DNA of 64,000 nucleotides from Macrostomum hystrix. Its lineage: Eukaryota; Platyhelminthes; Macrostomidae. Below the pieces are notes generated by a model. It ran no database searches. It saw only the letters and a list, made by a program, of their open reading frames with translations, and was not told the origin of the DNA. The stretch lies in assembly GCA_950097015.1 (NCBI GenBank), contig CATNEN010000031.1:2294001-2358000 (forward strand), in the 5' to 3' direction. The position numbers were made by a program, and so were the translations under genes. The first letter of the stretch is position 1. Each line of letters begins with the position of its first letter. Below are positions 24,768-36,398 of this stretch, in pieces.

Positions 24768-25580
24768 CATTAAATGTTCAGGAAGTCTTCAGTTATAGCC
24801 ATAGTTACCTGATTGTTTGATTTAGAGTGTTTTGGGCTGTAGTGTTAAAGTGTAAACACAACGTAAAGAACTAAAATTGTTTTAAATCGTCTGGTCATAT
24901 AATCTAATACTTTAGTTTTCCCTTTTCTTCTTAATGTTAACTTTTGTTGTAGAGGACATGACCGTCTCAGGTATATATATAGTTTTAAAGTCAAATCTTG
25001 AAGTATAATAGCTAGCTAATTGCAGGGATTATATATAGATAGATTTCTAATAGGCATAGTGTCAAGATAGGTTGTGGAGATCAGTACAATCAGTATTCAT
25101 ATTATTTATCTGAATAAATGTTTAAAACTTACAGACACACCCTTTATAATTCAGAAGGATTGAAAAAGGTATGCTTTAGCCTTGCACCTAGAACACAATG
25201 GCAATGCTATGTGTTTGACTGTTTATGCCTGTCTTTGGGCCAGTCTATGACTCTGGCTCTGCTGGCTGCCATGGCCAAGTGTTTTTTAGGGATCTCATCA
25301 AAGGACTTTACATGCTTTGATTTAATTTCATATTGTTAATTTTAAGGATTTTAAGGATTATAAGAGTTATTTATACTAACCTTCCTATAGCGAAGTTGTC
25401 ATTGCTTTGAAATTAAAATTGTGCTTCTGAGGAACAACATGTACATATTATAGCTAGTATTTTTATATTCTCACTTCTTGTTGAATTAGTTTTCTTGCTT
25501 ATATTTTGTGACTTCTTTTTGGAAAGTGTTTTGTTTTCATTTCAATTATTTACAATCAATTCATTCTGAATATTTTTTCT
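24768..25580. other. GOT2-CPSF3 intergenic region
   Basis: AT-rich spacer upstream of CPSF3. No TATA box or other promoter element can be singled out with confidence. A 'tattttttctag' acceptor ends it at 25582. Confidence 0.4.
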
Positions 25581-25582
25581 AG
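25569..25582 (+). promoter_or_regulatory. Splice acceptor upstream of CPSF3 start
   Basis: The sequence 'gaatattttttctag|TGC' is a good polypyrimidine-AG acceptor 32 nt before the CPSF3 ATG. It is compatible with a 5'UTR intron or a trans-splice site. Confidence 0.6.
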
Positions 25583-25614
25583 TGCTTGCTTTTCCTTCTA
25601 AACTTGAAAGCAAA

Positions 25615-28600
25615 ATGAGTGGCGCAGATGAGAGCAATGAGCTGGTGATCACGCCCCTAGGCTCAGGCCAGGAGGTCGGCCGGTCATGCATCATGCTGAA
25701 GTTTAAAGGCAAATTAGTTGTGCTGGATTGCGGCATTCATCCCGGCCTGCGCTCCAACGAGTCTCTGCCTTTCATTGACAACATTGAGCACGAGAAAGTC
25801 GACGTCCTGCTAGTTAGCCACTTTCACCTGGATCACTGCGGCGCCCTGCCCTACCTGCTGTCCAAGACTCCATTCCGCGGCCGTGTATTTATGACCCACG
25901 CCACCAAGGCCATCTATCGCTGGTTGCTATGCGACTTTGTCAAGGTCAGCAACAACAGCTCGGAGGCGGCACTGTACGCCGACTCGGACATTCAGAGTTC
26001 CATGGAGCGCATAGAGACTATCGACTTTCACCAGGAGCTGGAGGTGAACGGCATCAAGTTCACTGCCTATCACGCAGGTCACGTGCTTGGCGCCGCCATG
26101 TTTCTAATTGAAATAGCCGGAGTTCGCATTCTGTTCACCGGCGACTTCAGCCGACAGGAGGATCGACACCTGATGTCCGCCGAGCTGCCGCCCTGTCGGC
26201 CAGACGTACTCATCACTGAGTCCACCTACGGCACTCACATTCACGACAGGCGCGAGGAGCGCGAGGCCCGCTTCGTTGGCCTGGTGCACGACATTGTTGC
26301 TAGGGGAGGTCGCTGCCTCATACCGGCATTCGCGCTCGGCCGCGCCCAGGAGCTCATGCTCATCCTAGACGAGTACTGGAGCCTGCACCCCGAGCTGCAC
26401 AGAATACCAATTTACTATGCCTCCCAGCTAGCTAAGAAATGCATGGCCGTCTATCAGACCTACGTGCACGCCATGAACGAGTCCGTGCGCAATAAGATTG
26501 TCAACAACAATCCGTTTGTGTTTAAGCACATTAGCAATCTGCGCAATGTTGACATTTATGTGGACAGCGGACCGTGCGTTATCATGGCCTCACCTGGCAT
26601 GATGCAGAACGGATTGTCGCGCGAGCTCTTCGAGAACTGGTGCACCGACAAGCGCAACGGCGTCATCATCGCCGGCTACTGCGTTGAAGGCACCCTGGCC
26701 AAACAGATCCTTAGCCATCCGCAGGAGGTGTGTCAGTCATTCATTAACGGTTTTGTTTAGATTGGGTAAACTATAGGATTCTCCCATCTCAGACCACCAT
26801 GAAATAAACTATAGGATTCTACCATCTCAGACATCCATGGGATAAACTATAGGATTCTCCCATCTCAGACCACCATGGGATAGACTATAGGATTCTCCCA
26901 TCTCAGACCACCATGAGATAAACTATAGGATTCTCCCATCTCAGACCACCATGGGATAAACTATAGGATTCTACCATCTCAGACAACCATGGGATAAACT
27001 ATAGGATTCTCCCATCTCAGACCACCATGGGATAAACTATAGGATTCTACCATCTCAGACAACCATGGGATAAACTATAGGATTCTACCATCTCAGACAA
27101 CCATGGGATAAACTATAGGATTCTCCCATCTCAGACCACCATGGGATAAACTATAGGATTCTACCATCTCAGACCACCATGGGATAAACTATAGGATTCT
27201 CCCATCTCAGACCACCATGGTATAAACTATAGGATTCTCCCATCTCAGACAACCATGGGATAAACTATAGGATTCTCCCATCTCAGACCACCATGGGATA
27301 AACTATAGGATTCTCCCATCTCAGACAACCATGGGATAAACTATAGGATTCTCCCATCTCAGACCACCATGGGATAAACTATAGGATTCTACCATCTCAG
27401 ACAACCATGGATAAACTATAGGATTCTCCCATCTCAGACCACCATGGTATAAACTATAGGATTCTCCCATCTCAGACCACCATGGTATAAACTATAGGAT
27501 TCTCCCATCTCAGACCACCATGGTATAAACTATAGGATTCTCCCATCTCAGACAACCATGGGATAAACTATAGGATTCTCCCATCTCAGACCACCATGGG
27601 ATAAACTATAGGATTCTACCATCTCAGACCACCATGGGATAAACTATAGGATTCTACCATCTCAGACAACCATGGATAAACTATAGGATTCTACCATCTC
27701 AGACAACCATGGGATAAACTATAGGATTCTCCGATCTCAGACCACCATGGAATGAACTATAGGATTCTCCCATCTCACACCACCATGGGATAAACTATAG
27801 GATTCTCCCATCTCAGACCACCATGAAATGAACTATAGGATTCTCCCATCTCACACCACCATGGAATGAACTATAGGATTCTCCCATCTCACACCACCAT
27901 GGAATGAACTATAGGATTCTCCCATCTCACACCACCATGAAATGAACTATAGGATTCTCCCATCTCACACCACCATGAAATGAACTATAGGATTCTCCCA
28001 TCTCACACCACCATGAAATGAACTAGGCCTCTAAACTCACAAATACAAAAGGATTTATTCTACATTTTCCTGTTTCTAACCGCCTTTGGAAAATTTTAGG
28101 AATTACTGAATCTACTACTTACAAGCAGTACGTTTTCGAATTCACCCAGTATTAGATAGGCTGTAACAATCTACTATCATCCATCGCATCTACTCTCGAC
28201 AATCCAGGTTACGACCATGTCAGGCCAGACGCTGCCGCTAAAGTGCTCAGTAGACTACGTGTCATTCTCGGCCCACACCGACTATCAACAGACTTCCGAG
28301 TTCATTCGCGACCTGCGCCCAGCTCACATTGTGCTAGTCCACGGCGAGCAGAATGAAATGCTGCGCCTCAGGTCGGCCCTGCTGCGCCAGTACGAGGACG
28401 AGCCAGACTACAGGCTAGACATCTTCACGCCTAAGAACTGCGAGTCCGTTTCCTTGCACTTTCGCGGCGAGAAGACCGCCAAAGTTGTTGGCAGCCTGGC
28501 TAAATCGGCGCCAACCGAGGGCCAGTCATTGTCCGGCATTCTGATGAAGAAGAACTTCAGTTATCACCTGATGCACGAGTCCGACCTGCCTACCTACACT

Positions 28601-30632
28601 GATCTGGCCACTAGCGAGGTCACCCAGCGCATGGCTGTGCACTTTAGCATGCCGCCCAGCCTGTTGTACTTTCATCTGGCTGTGGTTGCTGGCACAGTGG
28701 AGACTGTTAAACAGAAGGGCGACTGCCACATCTACAGGCTGTTCCAGTGCGTCACCGTCACCTGGGAGCCGCGACAAGTTGTCATCGAGGTAGTTCTACT
28801 TAGCGATTGCTTCGGTGATCTGGAGAGGGCGATGATGTGACTAAAGTACCTGGGAAGTGAGAAGAAAGGAAATTACAATAGAATTTGTAATGAATTGCAT
28901 TGGAGTATGAAATAAATTGCATTGGAGTATGAAATAAATTGCATTGGAGTGGGGGAATGAATTGCATTGGAGTGCGGAATGTATTGTATTGGAGTGCGGA
29001 ATGAATTGCATTGGAGTGCGGAATGTATTGTATTGGAGTGCGGAATGAATTGCATTGGAGCGGGGGAATGAATTGCATTGGAGTGTGGAATGAATTGCAT
29101 TGGAGTGTGGAATGAATTGCATTGGAGTGTGGAATGAATTGCATTGGAGTGTGGAATGAATTGCATTGGAGTGTGGAATGAATTGCATTGGAGTGCGGAA
29201 TGTATTGTATTGGAGTGCGGAATGTATTGTATTGGAGTGCGGAATGTATTGTATTGGAGTGCGGAATGAATTGCATTGGAGCGGGGGAATGAATTGCATT
29301 GGAGTGTGAAATGAATTGCATTGGAGTGCGGAATGAATTGCATTGGAGTGTGGAATGAATTGCATTGGAGTGCGGAATGAATTGCATTGGAGTGTGGAAT
29401 GAATTGCATTGGAGTGCGGAATGAATTGCATTGGAGTGTGGAATGAATTGCATTGGAGTGCGGAATGAATTGCATTGGAGTGTGGAATGAATTGCATTGG
29501 AGTGCGGAATGAATTGCATTGGAGTGTGGAATGAATTGCATTGGAGTGTGGAATGAATTGCATTGGAGTGTGGAATGAATTGCATTGGAGTGTGGAATGA
29601 ATTGCATTGGAGTGTGGAATGAATTGCATTGGAGTGTGGAATGAATTGCATTGGAGTGTGGAATGAATTGCATTGGAGTGTGGAATGAATTGCATTGGAG
29701 TGTGGAATGGATTACCTAGGAATTAGGTATGGATTACCCGGGAATACGAAATTGATTACCTGGGAATTCAGAATGTATTACCTGGGAATTCGGAATGGAA
29801 TATTTGGGATTTCGATTAGGATTATTTGGGATTTCGGAATGGATTATCTGGGAATTCGGAATGGGTTATTTGGGATTTCGATTAAGATTATCTGGGATTT
29901 CGGAATGGGTTATTTGGGATTTCGATTAAGATTACCTGGGATTTCGGAATGGATTATCTGGGAATTCGGAATGGAATATTTGGGATTTCGATTAGGATTA
30001 TTTGGGATTTCGGAATGGATTATCTGGGAATTCGGAATGGGTTATTTGGGATTTCGATTAAGATTATCTGGGATTTCGGAATGGGTTATTTGGGATTTCG
30101 ATATGGATTATTTGGGATTTCGGAATGGATTATCTGGGAGGGGGTGTATTACGCGGGTACCTGTAGGTACCAAAAAACCAAGTATTAGTAAACGTGTGGC
30201 ATTAAAGAGTGGTAAATTATTTACCTTGCGACCCTCATCCGTCTCCGTCAGTGGCAGTCCAATCCCGTCAGTGATATGTTCGCAGACGCCGTGCAGACGG
30301 TCATCCTGAAGGCCGAAGTGCAGGGCATGACCTGGCAGGGTGTGCCTGCCCCGGCCAGGCAGGACAGCACAGCGTTTCGCTCCGCTCTGTTGGACACTCT
30401 GGCCGAGATGTTCGGTCCGGACAGTGTCCAAGGCCGCCCGGATGCGCGCAAGAGCGGCTTAGTATTCCAGCTGCGTGTTCGCAATCGCCTTGTAGATGTG
30501 GACACCGGTAAGCTGACGGCCACCTGCGAGGAGGACGCCCCGCTGCAGCAGCTGGTGCGCACAGTGATTAACCGGCTGCGCCAGGTGCTTATTCCGCCCC
30601 TAAGACAGCTGGAGGACGCGGCTCAGGCCTGA
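25615..30632 (+). CDS. CPSF3: Cleavage and polyadenylation specificity factor subunit 3 (endonuclease)
   Basis: The nuclear endonuclease that cuts pre-mRNA before polyadenylation and, in the histone complex, processes histone mRNA 3' ends. Exons are 25615-26727, 28208-28789 and 30252-30632, all phase 0; 691 residues (human 684). The metallo-beta-lactamase motif HFHLDH is at 69-74, followed by [12 protein letters not shown] and [22 protein letters not shown] and FALGRAQE are present. The beta-CASP part includes [20 protein letters not shown] and, in exon 2, FSAHTDYQQ and HGEQNEM with their zinc-coordinating histidines. Exon 3 is the C-terminal domain that contacts partner subunits. All catalytic residues I can check are present. 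Intron 1 carries a 38-bp minisatellite and intron 2 two adjacent 22-bp arrays. An acceptor-like site lies 32 nt before the ATG. Confidence 0.97.
26765..28025 (+). repeat. Minisatellite in CPSF3 intron 1, 38-bp unit, ~33 copies
   Basis: Units contain 'actataggattctcccatct' followed by 'cagaccaccatgggataa', with variants 'ctacc/ctccc', 'acaacc/accacc' and, at the 3' end, 'cacaccaccatgaaatg'. The array starts about 40 nt after the donor. Each unit carries 'attctcccatctcag|ac', a convincing acceptor-like sequence in the sense direction. Confidence 0.96.
28890..29706. repeat. Minisatellite in CPSF3 intron 2, 22-bp unit, ~37 copies
   Basis: Unit 'tgcattggagtgtggaatga' plus 'at'. Variants (gtgcgg, gcgggg, tgtattgtat) are clustered in blocks, indicating block duplication. 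Runs directly into a second 22-bp array. Confidence 0.95.
29707..30140. repeat. Second 22-bp minisatellite in CPSF3 intron 2, ~19 copies
   Basis: Unit 'ggattatttgggatttcgga' plus 'at', alternating with 'ggattatctgggaattcgga'. It has the same 22-bp period as the preceding array and a shared 'ggaatg(a/g)att', so the two probably descend from one ancestral array. Confidence 0.93.
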
Positions 30633-31145
30633 CCGCTGCGGCTGCTTCTTAGGCGCCTGTCCGACGCTACATTCGTCACTATTGCTCTCATTGTACATGA
30701 CTCTGGTTGCCACACCACCTGCTGTCTCTGACTATTGGATTATCCGGAGATTGAGTTTGTCCCAAGGATTAGATTATCCCAAGGATAGAATTATCCTAAT
30801 GAGGACATTGTCTTTAGGATAATATATTTTAAACTGACACTCGTGTTTTAATACTGTTAGTAATGTGTATGCATTTACAAATACTTGTGGCGCAGCTAAA
30901 AGTATTGAAGCTGGATTAAATATGGCAATTAAAAATCCGGTGTTGATATTTTAGCCATTAAGTACTCGTGTGTTCGTGTTGTTCTAACTTCGGCAATTAA
31001 ACTACAGTTTGTATCAATACACTGTCTGATACTTTAAACTGTTCTGACTTGTTTGTCTTTGAGTTCTTTATTTTTAATGTTGTCAGATATAGGTTTATAA
31101 TGTGTGTCGCATTTTGATTTTTACTTCAAATTACATTACAGCGCA
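30633..31145. other. CPSF3 downstream region
   Basis: 3'UTR and spacer. An ATTAAA variant poly(A) signal lies at 30915. No further gene is seen. Confidence 0.4.
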
Positions 31146-31149
31146 GACC

Positions 31150-31645
31150 GCTACAGTGTACACAGCCTAGCCCAACCCTCAACCCCACTCTACAATGTAC
31201 ACAGACCAGCCCAACCCTCAACCCCACTCCACAATGTACACAGCCCAGCCCAACCCTCAACCCCACTCCACAATTTACACAGCCCAGCCCAACCCTCAAC
31301 CCCACTCCACAATGTACACAGACCAGCCCAACCCCCAACCCCACTCCACAATGTACACAGCCTAGCCCAACCCCCAACCCCACTCCACAATGTACACAGC
31401 CTAGCCCAACCCCCAACCCCACTCCACAATGTACACAGACCAGCCCAACCCTCAACCCCACTCCACAATGTACACAGCCCAGACCAACCCTCAACCCCAC
31501 TCCACAATGTACACAGCCCAGACCAACCCTCAACCCCACTCCACAATGTACACAGCCCAGACCAACCCTCAACCCCACTCCACAATGTACACAGCCCAGA
31601 CCAACCCTCAACCCCACTCCACAATGTACACAGCCCAGACCAATT
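31150..31645. repeat. Minisatellite upstream of the DESI2-like gene, 39-bp unit, ~13 copies
   Basis: Units contain 'tacacagcccagaccaaccc' and 'tcaaccccactccacaatg'. The 39-bp period keeps frames open on both strands; the resulting Pro/Thr/His- or Gly/Val/Cys-rich frames are artefacts. The array ends about 70 nt before the acceptor of the DESI2-like first exon. Confidence 0.95.
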
Positions 31646-31698
31646 ATGTACCCCATCCCTGTATTTGGGATGCAAATGCACTGCCATTTCAATGTGTT

Positions 31699-31713
31699 TT
31701 TCTGAACTTGCAG
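31699..31713 (+). promoter_or_regulatory. Splice acceptor directly before DESI2-like start codon
   Basis: The sequence 'tttctgaacttgcag|C' leaves only one base before the ATG. A 5'UTR intron or trans-splice site is implied; such a short leader fits trans-splicing better. Confidence 0.6.
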
Positions 31714-31714
31714 C

Positions 31715-32378
31715 ATGCTGCAGAATCTCGTGGAGAAGCTTAAAAAGCTTGGCAGCCGAGAGGGCGCCGAGGGCGGCTCGATTGATTTTGAAATCAATGA
31801 ACCGGTCATTGTTAATGTGTACGATATGGTGAGTGATACATGTACTTGCATAATTACCTTCAAAGTTGTTTAGAATAAGAATCGCAGCTGTTAGCTTACA
31901 ATACAACTTGGCGCTTATCCAACTTGCGCAGTATTGGACTAACGGCTACACCAACAACCTTGGCGTTGGCATCTATCATTCTGGTGTGCAGGTGTACAAT
32001 CGCGAGTACACCTACGGCGGTCATCCGTCAGACACGTCCGGCATATTCACCATTGAGCCGCGGAATTCCGAAGAGTTAGGCGAGAATTTCAAATTGAAGA
32101 CTAGCATACCTTTGGGCTCCACCCACCTGTCGCAGGAGGAGATTGACGAGGTCATGGTTAACCTCGGCCAGAAATTCACTGGCAAAGACTATCACCTGAC
32201 TAGGCAGAATTGCAATCACTTTTCCAATAGCATGCTAGCTATTATATGCAATTCAGCATTGCCCAACTGGGTTAACAGACTGGCCACTGTTAGCACTACA
32301 GTGCCATTTATTGAGCGAGCGATTCCAAAGGAGTGGCTGCGGCCTCAGGACTGCTCTGAGCTTGATGATGAATACTGA
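31715..32378 (+). CDS. DESI2: DESI2-like PPPDE thiol isopeptidase
   Basis: PPPDE-family cysteine isopeptidase; vertebrate DESI2 is a cytoplasmic protein reported to remove SUMO or ubiquitin or to act as a thioesterase. Exons are 31715-31828 and 31932-32378, phase 0; 186 residues. The catalytic histidine is in GVGIYHSGVQVY (H54) and the catalytic cysteine in RQNCNHFSNS (C132). VNVYDMYW, EYTYGGHP, SGIF and PNWVNRLA are family blocks, and PKEWLRP near the end matches vertebrate DESI2 better than DESI1. The N-terminus has about 27 extra charged residues. The C-terminus stops soon after PKEW, shorter than the vertebrate tail. The intron is only 103 nt and lacks a repeat array. Confidence 0.92.
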
Positions 32379-32499
32379 ATGCGAACTGCTAAGTGCTAGC
32401 TCAGTACCCCAACACGAACACATAGTAACCAACTGCCTCTCTATCTTAAAAGCAAGTTTTTATCAATTTCCCATTTTCCTGCCGTACCTTTCCTCCCCT

Positions 32500-33145
32500 T
32501 TTCTCAATCTCTCTCCCTCTACTTCTCTTCCTCTCTCCCTCTACTTCTCTTCCTCTCTCCCTCTACTTCTCTTTCTCTCTTCCTCTACTTCTCTTCCTCT
32601 CTCCCTCTACTTCTCTTTCTCTCTCCCTCTACTTCTCTTCCTCTCTCCCTCTACTTCTCAATCTCTCTCCCTCTACTTCTCAATCTCTCTCCCTCTACTT
32701 CTCAGTCTCTCTTCCTCTATTTCTCTTTCTCTCTTCCTCTACTTCTCTTCCTCTCTCCCTCTACTTCTCAATCTCTCTCCCTCTACTTCTCAATCTCTCT
32801 CCCTCTACTTCTCTTCCTCTACTTCTCTTTCTCTCTTCCTCTACTTCTATTTCTCTCTTCCTCTACTTCTCTTCCTCTCTCCCTCTACTTCTCAATCTCT
32901 CTCCCTCTACTTCTCAATCTCTCTCCCTCTACTTCTCTTCCTCTACTTCTCTTTCTCTCTTCCTCTACTTCTATTTCTCTCTTCCTCTACTTCTCTTCCT
33001 CTCTCCCTCTACTTCTCAATCTCTCTCCCTCTACTTCTCAATCTCTCTCCCTCTACTTCTCTTTCTTTCTCCCTCTACTTCTCTTCCTCTCTCCCTCTAC
33101 TTCTCTTCCTCTCTCCCTCTACTTCTCTTCCTCTCTCTATGTCTA
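32500..33145 (+). repeat. Polypyrimidine minisatellite downstream of the DESI2-like gene
   Basis: Repeats of 'ctctctccctctacttctc' with 'ttcct', 'aatct' or 'tttct' joints and some 'ctctatttctctttctct'. Larger blocks (for example the segments near 32650-32870 and 32880-33060) repeat as well. It may lie in the 3'UTR or downstream. Confidence 0.93.
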
Positions 33146-33405
33146 CTTCTCTTTTGCGTAAACCAATAATTTTAGAAAGCAGTTTCAATCAAAGCCATGG
33201 TGTTTTGATATACTTCTCAATATTAATTTCCATTGCAATTTGTTATATCTTAAATGTTGTTTAGAATTTATTTGCATGACAAACTGTTAGACAGTCACAA
33301 GCTTTCCCTGCCTCTCACACATTTAATTAAGCCTAAAATGACACGATAAATTGCCGATTGTATAAAACGGACATTAAACTTTTGAAAATTAATAGGTGGA
33401 AAATG
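33146..33405. other. Intergenic, nothing recognised
   Basis: AT-rich spacer following the pyrimidine array. No feature is seen. Confidence 0.4.
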
Positions 33406-33407
33406 TG

Positions 33408-33550
33408 ATTGCTAAGCTGTGTACGGCTGTTCAGTCCATGGACTAGCACTCACTCGAATTCCAGTTCCCATTCAACAGCTTCCATTAGCCAAGATTTGAA
33501 GTACTCTCCCAGCTCATTCACTGCCCATTCGGCTGAAGCAGTTAGAAGTT
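33408..33550 (-). mobile_element. Degenerate SINE fragment
   Basis: Shares 'tgtacggctgttcagtccat' and 'ggact', a 'ttcccattcaacagctt' core and 'ggctgaagca' with the plus-strand reading of the SINE at 9386-9707. The tRNA head is not recognisable. Confidence 0.6.
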
Positions 33551-34184
33551 AACCTTACTTAAAATGTCACAAATAATTTATTTGATGTCCGCTTCATACT
33601 ACTGCTTCGATTGCAAGCTTCTAAAGTGCATTTTCAATTAAAAACGCATCAGTGCAATAATAAGATTTGCTTTCCAAACTACTTTCCCGCTTCTCTTAGA
33701 CATCTTACTGGCCTTAGTTTCGGCTTTAATTTGATCCTTAAGTATTTAATTCGCAAAAAATATTTCTCCACTTTTGTTTATTTCAATCTCGCAGGTGTTT
33801 TTGGGTAATTTGTTTTTAGAACTTCATATTTAGTAGGAAATATTAATTAATTGCTGCGTATTTAGAACATAGAATTTGCTTTTTTTATATCTGCCAGTAC
33901 TCAAAACATGCCCTGATGCGCCAAGTGACAATCTCAGTATGCGTATTGTTTTTTTCTGTGCTTTCTCCGCACTTGTATTCCACTTTTTTCACACACTTCC
34001 TTTTTCATTTGCGATTTGCTGAAAGCGTGAGAAATAGGACGTTTTGGTCGGTTGGATACTACATAAAAATAGTTTTATTGAAAGCCACTGCACGGCCACT
34101 TCCTGCAGCTTTTTATGGGCGCTCGTACTTCATGTTCCTTTTTCATCATATTCTCACCCTTTCATATTCGCACCAACCTATTTT
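33551..34184. other. Intergenic, nothing recognised
   Basis: T-rich spacer; the open frames here have no recognisable domain. Confidence 0.4.
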
Positions 34185-34510
34185 TTATCACCCCATTTGC
34201 TGCGCCCACCACCCCATTCCCCCTGGCTCCTGCACCCACCACCCTATTTTCTCACCCCATTTGCTGCGCCCACCACCCCATTCCCCCTGGCTCCTGCACC
34301 CACCACCCTATTTTCTCACCCCATTTGCTGCGCCCACCACCCCATTCCCCCTGGCTCCTGCACCCACCACCCTATTTTCTCACCCCATTTGCTGCGCCCA
34401 CCACCCCATTCCCCCTGGCTCCTGCACCCACCACCCTATTTTCTCACCCCATTCGCTGCGCCCACCACCCCATTCCCCCTGGCTCCTGCACCCACCACCC
34501 TATTTTCTCA
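34185..34510. repeat. Minisatellite, 64-bp unit, 5 copies
   Basis: Units contain 'tttgctgcgcccaccacccc' and 'ctggctcctgcacccaccac'. Copies are nearly identical, with a degenerate copy after 34510. 64 is not divisible by three, so three frames each read through as Pro/His-rich artefacts. Confidence 0.94.
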
Positions 34511-35540
34511 CCTCTTTCACAATCACAGCTCCTGAAACCTCATTTCCCCTTGGCTCCTGCACCTGCACCCACCACCCCGTTTTGTTATCATTTCTGCAAT
34601 GATTTTTCAATCGGGGCTGTAGGGTACGTTTCGTATTCGTAAGCTCGGTTGGTGGCCTATTCAGTACTGTTTTTCTGCTTATTTGCAAACTACTGTCCCG
34701 CATAGCAACGGATTAGACTAGTCAAGCTAATTGTTCTTAAAACTGGCACCGCTTTAGCAGATTGATCCGTTTCCTATTGTCCGGAACAGTATTTTTGGAA
34801 TTTCAAACCTTAACTAATTCTAATTCTTAGAATTGCTTAACTTTTCCACTTACGTGAAAAGATGTCTTTGTTACAGAATCATTAAAGTTTGCTGCTTTGC
34901 TTGAAACACGCGTATTATTGATTCTGTAATAAAGTGTAATTCTCTTCAATAGCAACCGGATTGTCTGCGCTGTAATTTGTTAGTTTTTTTTGTTTATTTG
35001 CTTGCTTTCTGTGTAGATTTTCTGTCATATAAAATGCCCGTCTTGCTTCGTTTAAAGACTTCTTCTTAAAATCTTACATTTACATGTTAACCATCAATGG
35101 CCCCTCTGGAGTCGCATCTACCAAATAAGAAGCATGTATAGAACAGAATTCATATTTCAATTCATGTCTGCTGTCCCTCCTGCTTATAAAATAATATTTT
35201 GATTCACTTTGCTTTAGCACATTGAGCGGAGTAAGATTAGTCCTTCTGAGCATAGCCTTTTATTTTATATGCTTATTCAATTTCACTTTCCCAAGCCTTT
35301 TCTAATGGAAGGACTTTTTTTTATTCTTTTAATTCTTCAAAAAAGGCAAACTTTCGTGTTCGTTCTCTGTGGTCGAGCACAACAATACAATACTTAACCG
35401 GCGCTTCATTTCTATTATCATATTACGCTACCTTTTGTCTCATACTTTTTATCATTTGCACCCCGGATCTGTTACTAATAGTAGCGTAATTTATTTTCCC
35501 AGTTAGGCAATTGTATACTAGTTAAACAAAGACCCTTCCT
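34511..35540. other. Intergenic, nothing recognised
   Basis: About 1 kb, T-rich on the plus strand. No exon or RNA gene is recognised. Confidence 0.45.
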
Positions 35541-35544
35541 GGTC

Positions 35545-36265
35545 CTTCAACAAGCCTACATGACCCTTCCTAGTCCATCAAAGAACTTACATGACATGAC
35601 CCTTCCTGGTCCTTCAACAACTTACATGACCCTTCCTGGTCCTTCAACAACTTACATGACCCTTCCTGGTCCTTCAACAACTTACATGACCCTTCCTGGT
35701 CCTTCAACAACTTGCATGACCCTTCCTGGTCCTTCAACAACTTGCATGACCCTTCCTGGTCCTTCAACAACTTGCATGACCCTTCCTGGTCCTTCAACAA
35801 CTTACATCACCCTTCCTGGTCCTTCAACAGGCCTACATGACCCTTCCTGGTCCTTCAACAGGCCTACATGACCCTTCCTGGTCCTTCAACAGGCCTACAT
35901 GACCCTTCCTGGTCCTTCAACAACTTACATGACCCTTCCTGGTCCTTCAACAGGCCTACATGACCCTTCCTGGTCCTTCAACAACTTGCATCACCCTTCC
36001 TGGTCCTTCAACAGGCCTACATGACCCTTCCTGGTCCTTCAACAACTTACATGACCCTTCCTGGTCCTTCAACAGGCCTAAATGACCCTTCCTGGTCCTT
36101 CAACAAACTTACATGACCCTTCCTGATCCTTCAACAGGCCTACATGACTACATGACCTTTCCTGATCCTTCAACAGGCCTGCATGACTACATGACCTTTC
36201 CTGATCCTTCAACAGACCTGCATGACTACATGACCTTTCCTGGTCCTTTAACGGGCCTACGTGAC
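35545..36265 (+). repeat. Minisatellite upstream of the DUF1294-like gene, ~30-bp unit, ~24 copies
   Basis: Unit 'acatgacccttcctggtcct' plus 'tcaacaactt' or 'tcaacaggcct'. The second form gives 'ccttcctggtccttcaacag|g', an acceptor-like sequence in the sense direction. The real acceptor at 36380 is preceded by 'ggtccttccatggtc', which resembles the unit. Confidence 0.94.
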
Positions 36266-36366
36266 CCTTCAATTAACTTAAATAAAAATTTTCGGGTCCT
36301 TCAATTAGACCTAGCGTTAGTGAGCGGTTCTACTTAGCATTTAAGATGGTCCTTCCATGGTCGTAG

Positions 36367-36380
36367 TTTTCCATCTTTAG
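36367..36380 (+). promoter_or_regulatory. Splice acceptor upstream of the DUF1294-like gene
   Basis: 'gttttccatctttag|C' lies 18 nt before the ATG at 36399. It is compatible with a 5'UTR intron or trans-splicing. Confidence 0.55.
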
Positions 36381-36398
36381 CGCCTCCACATCTCCCAC

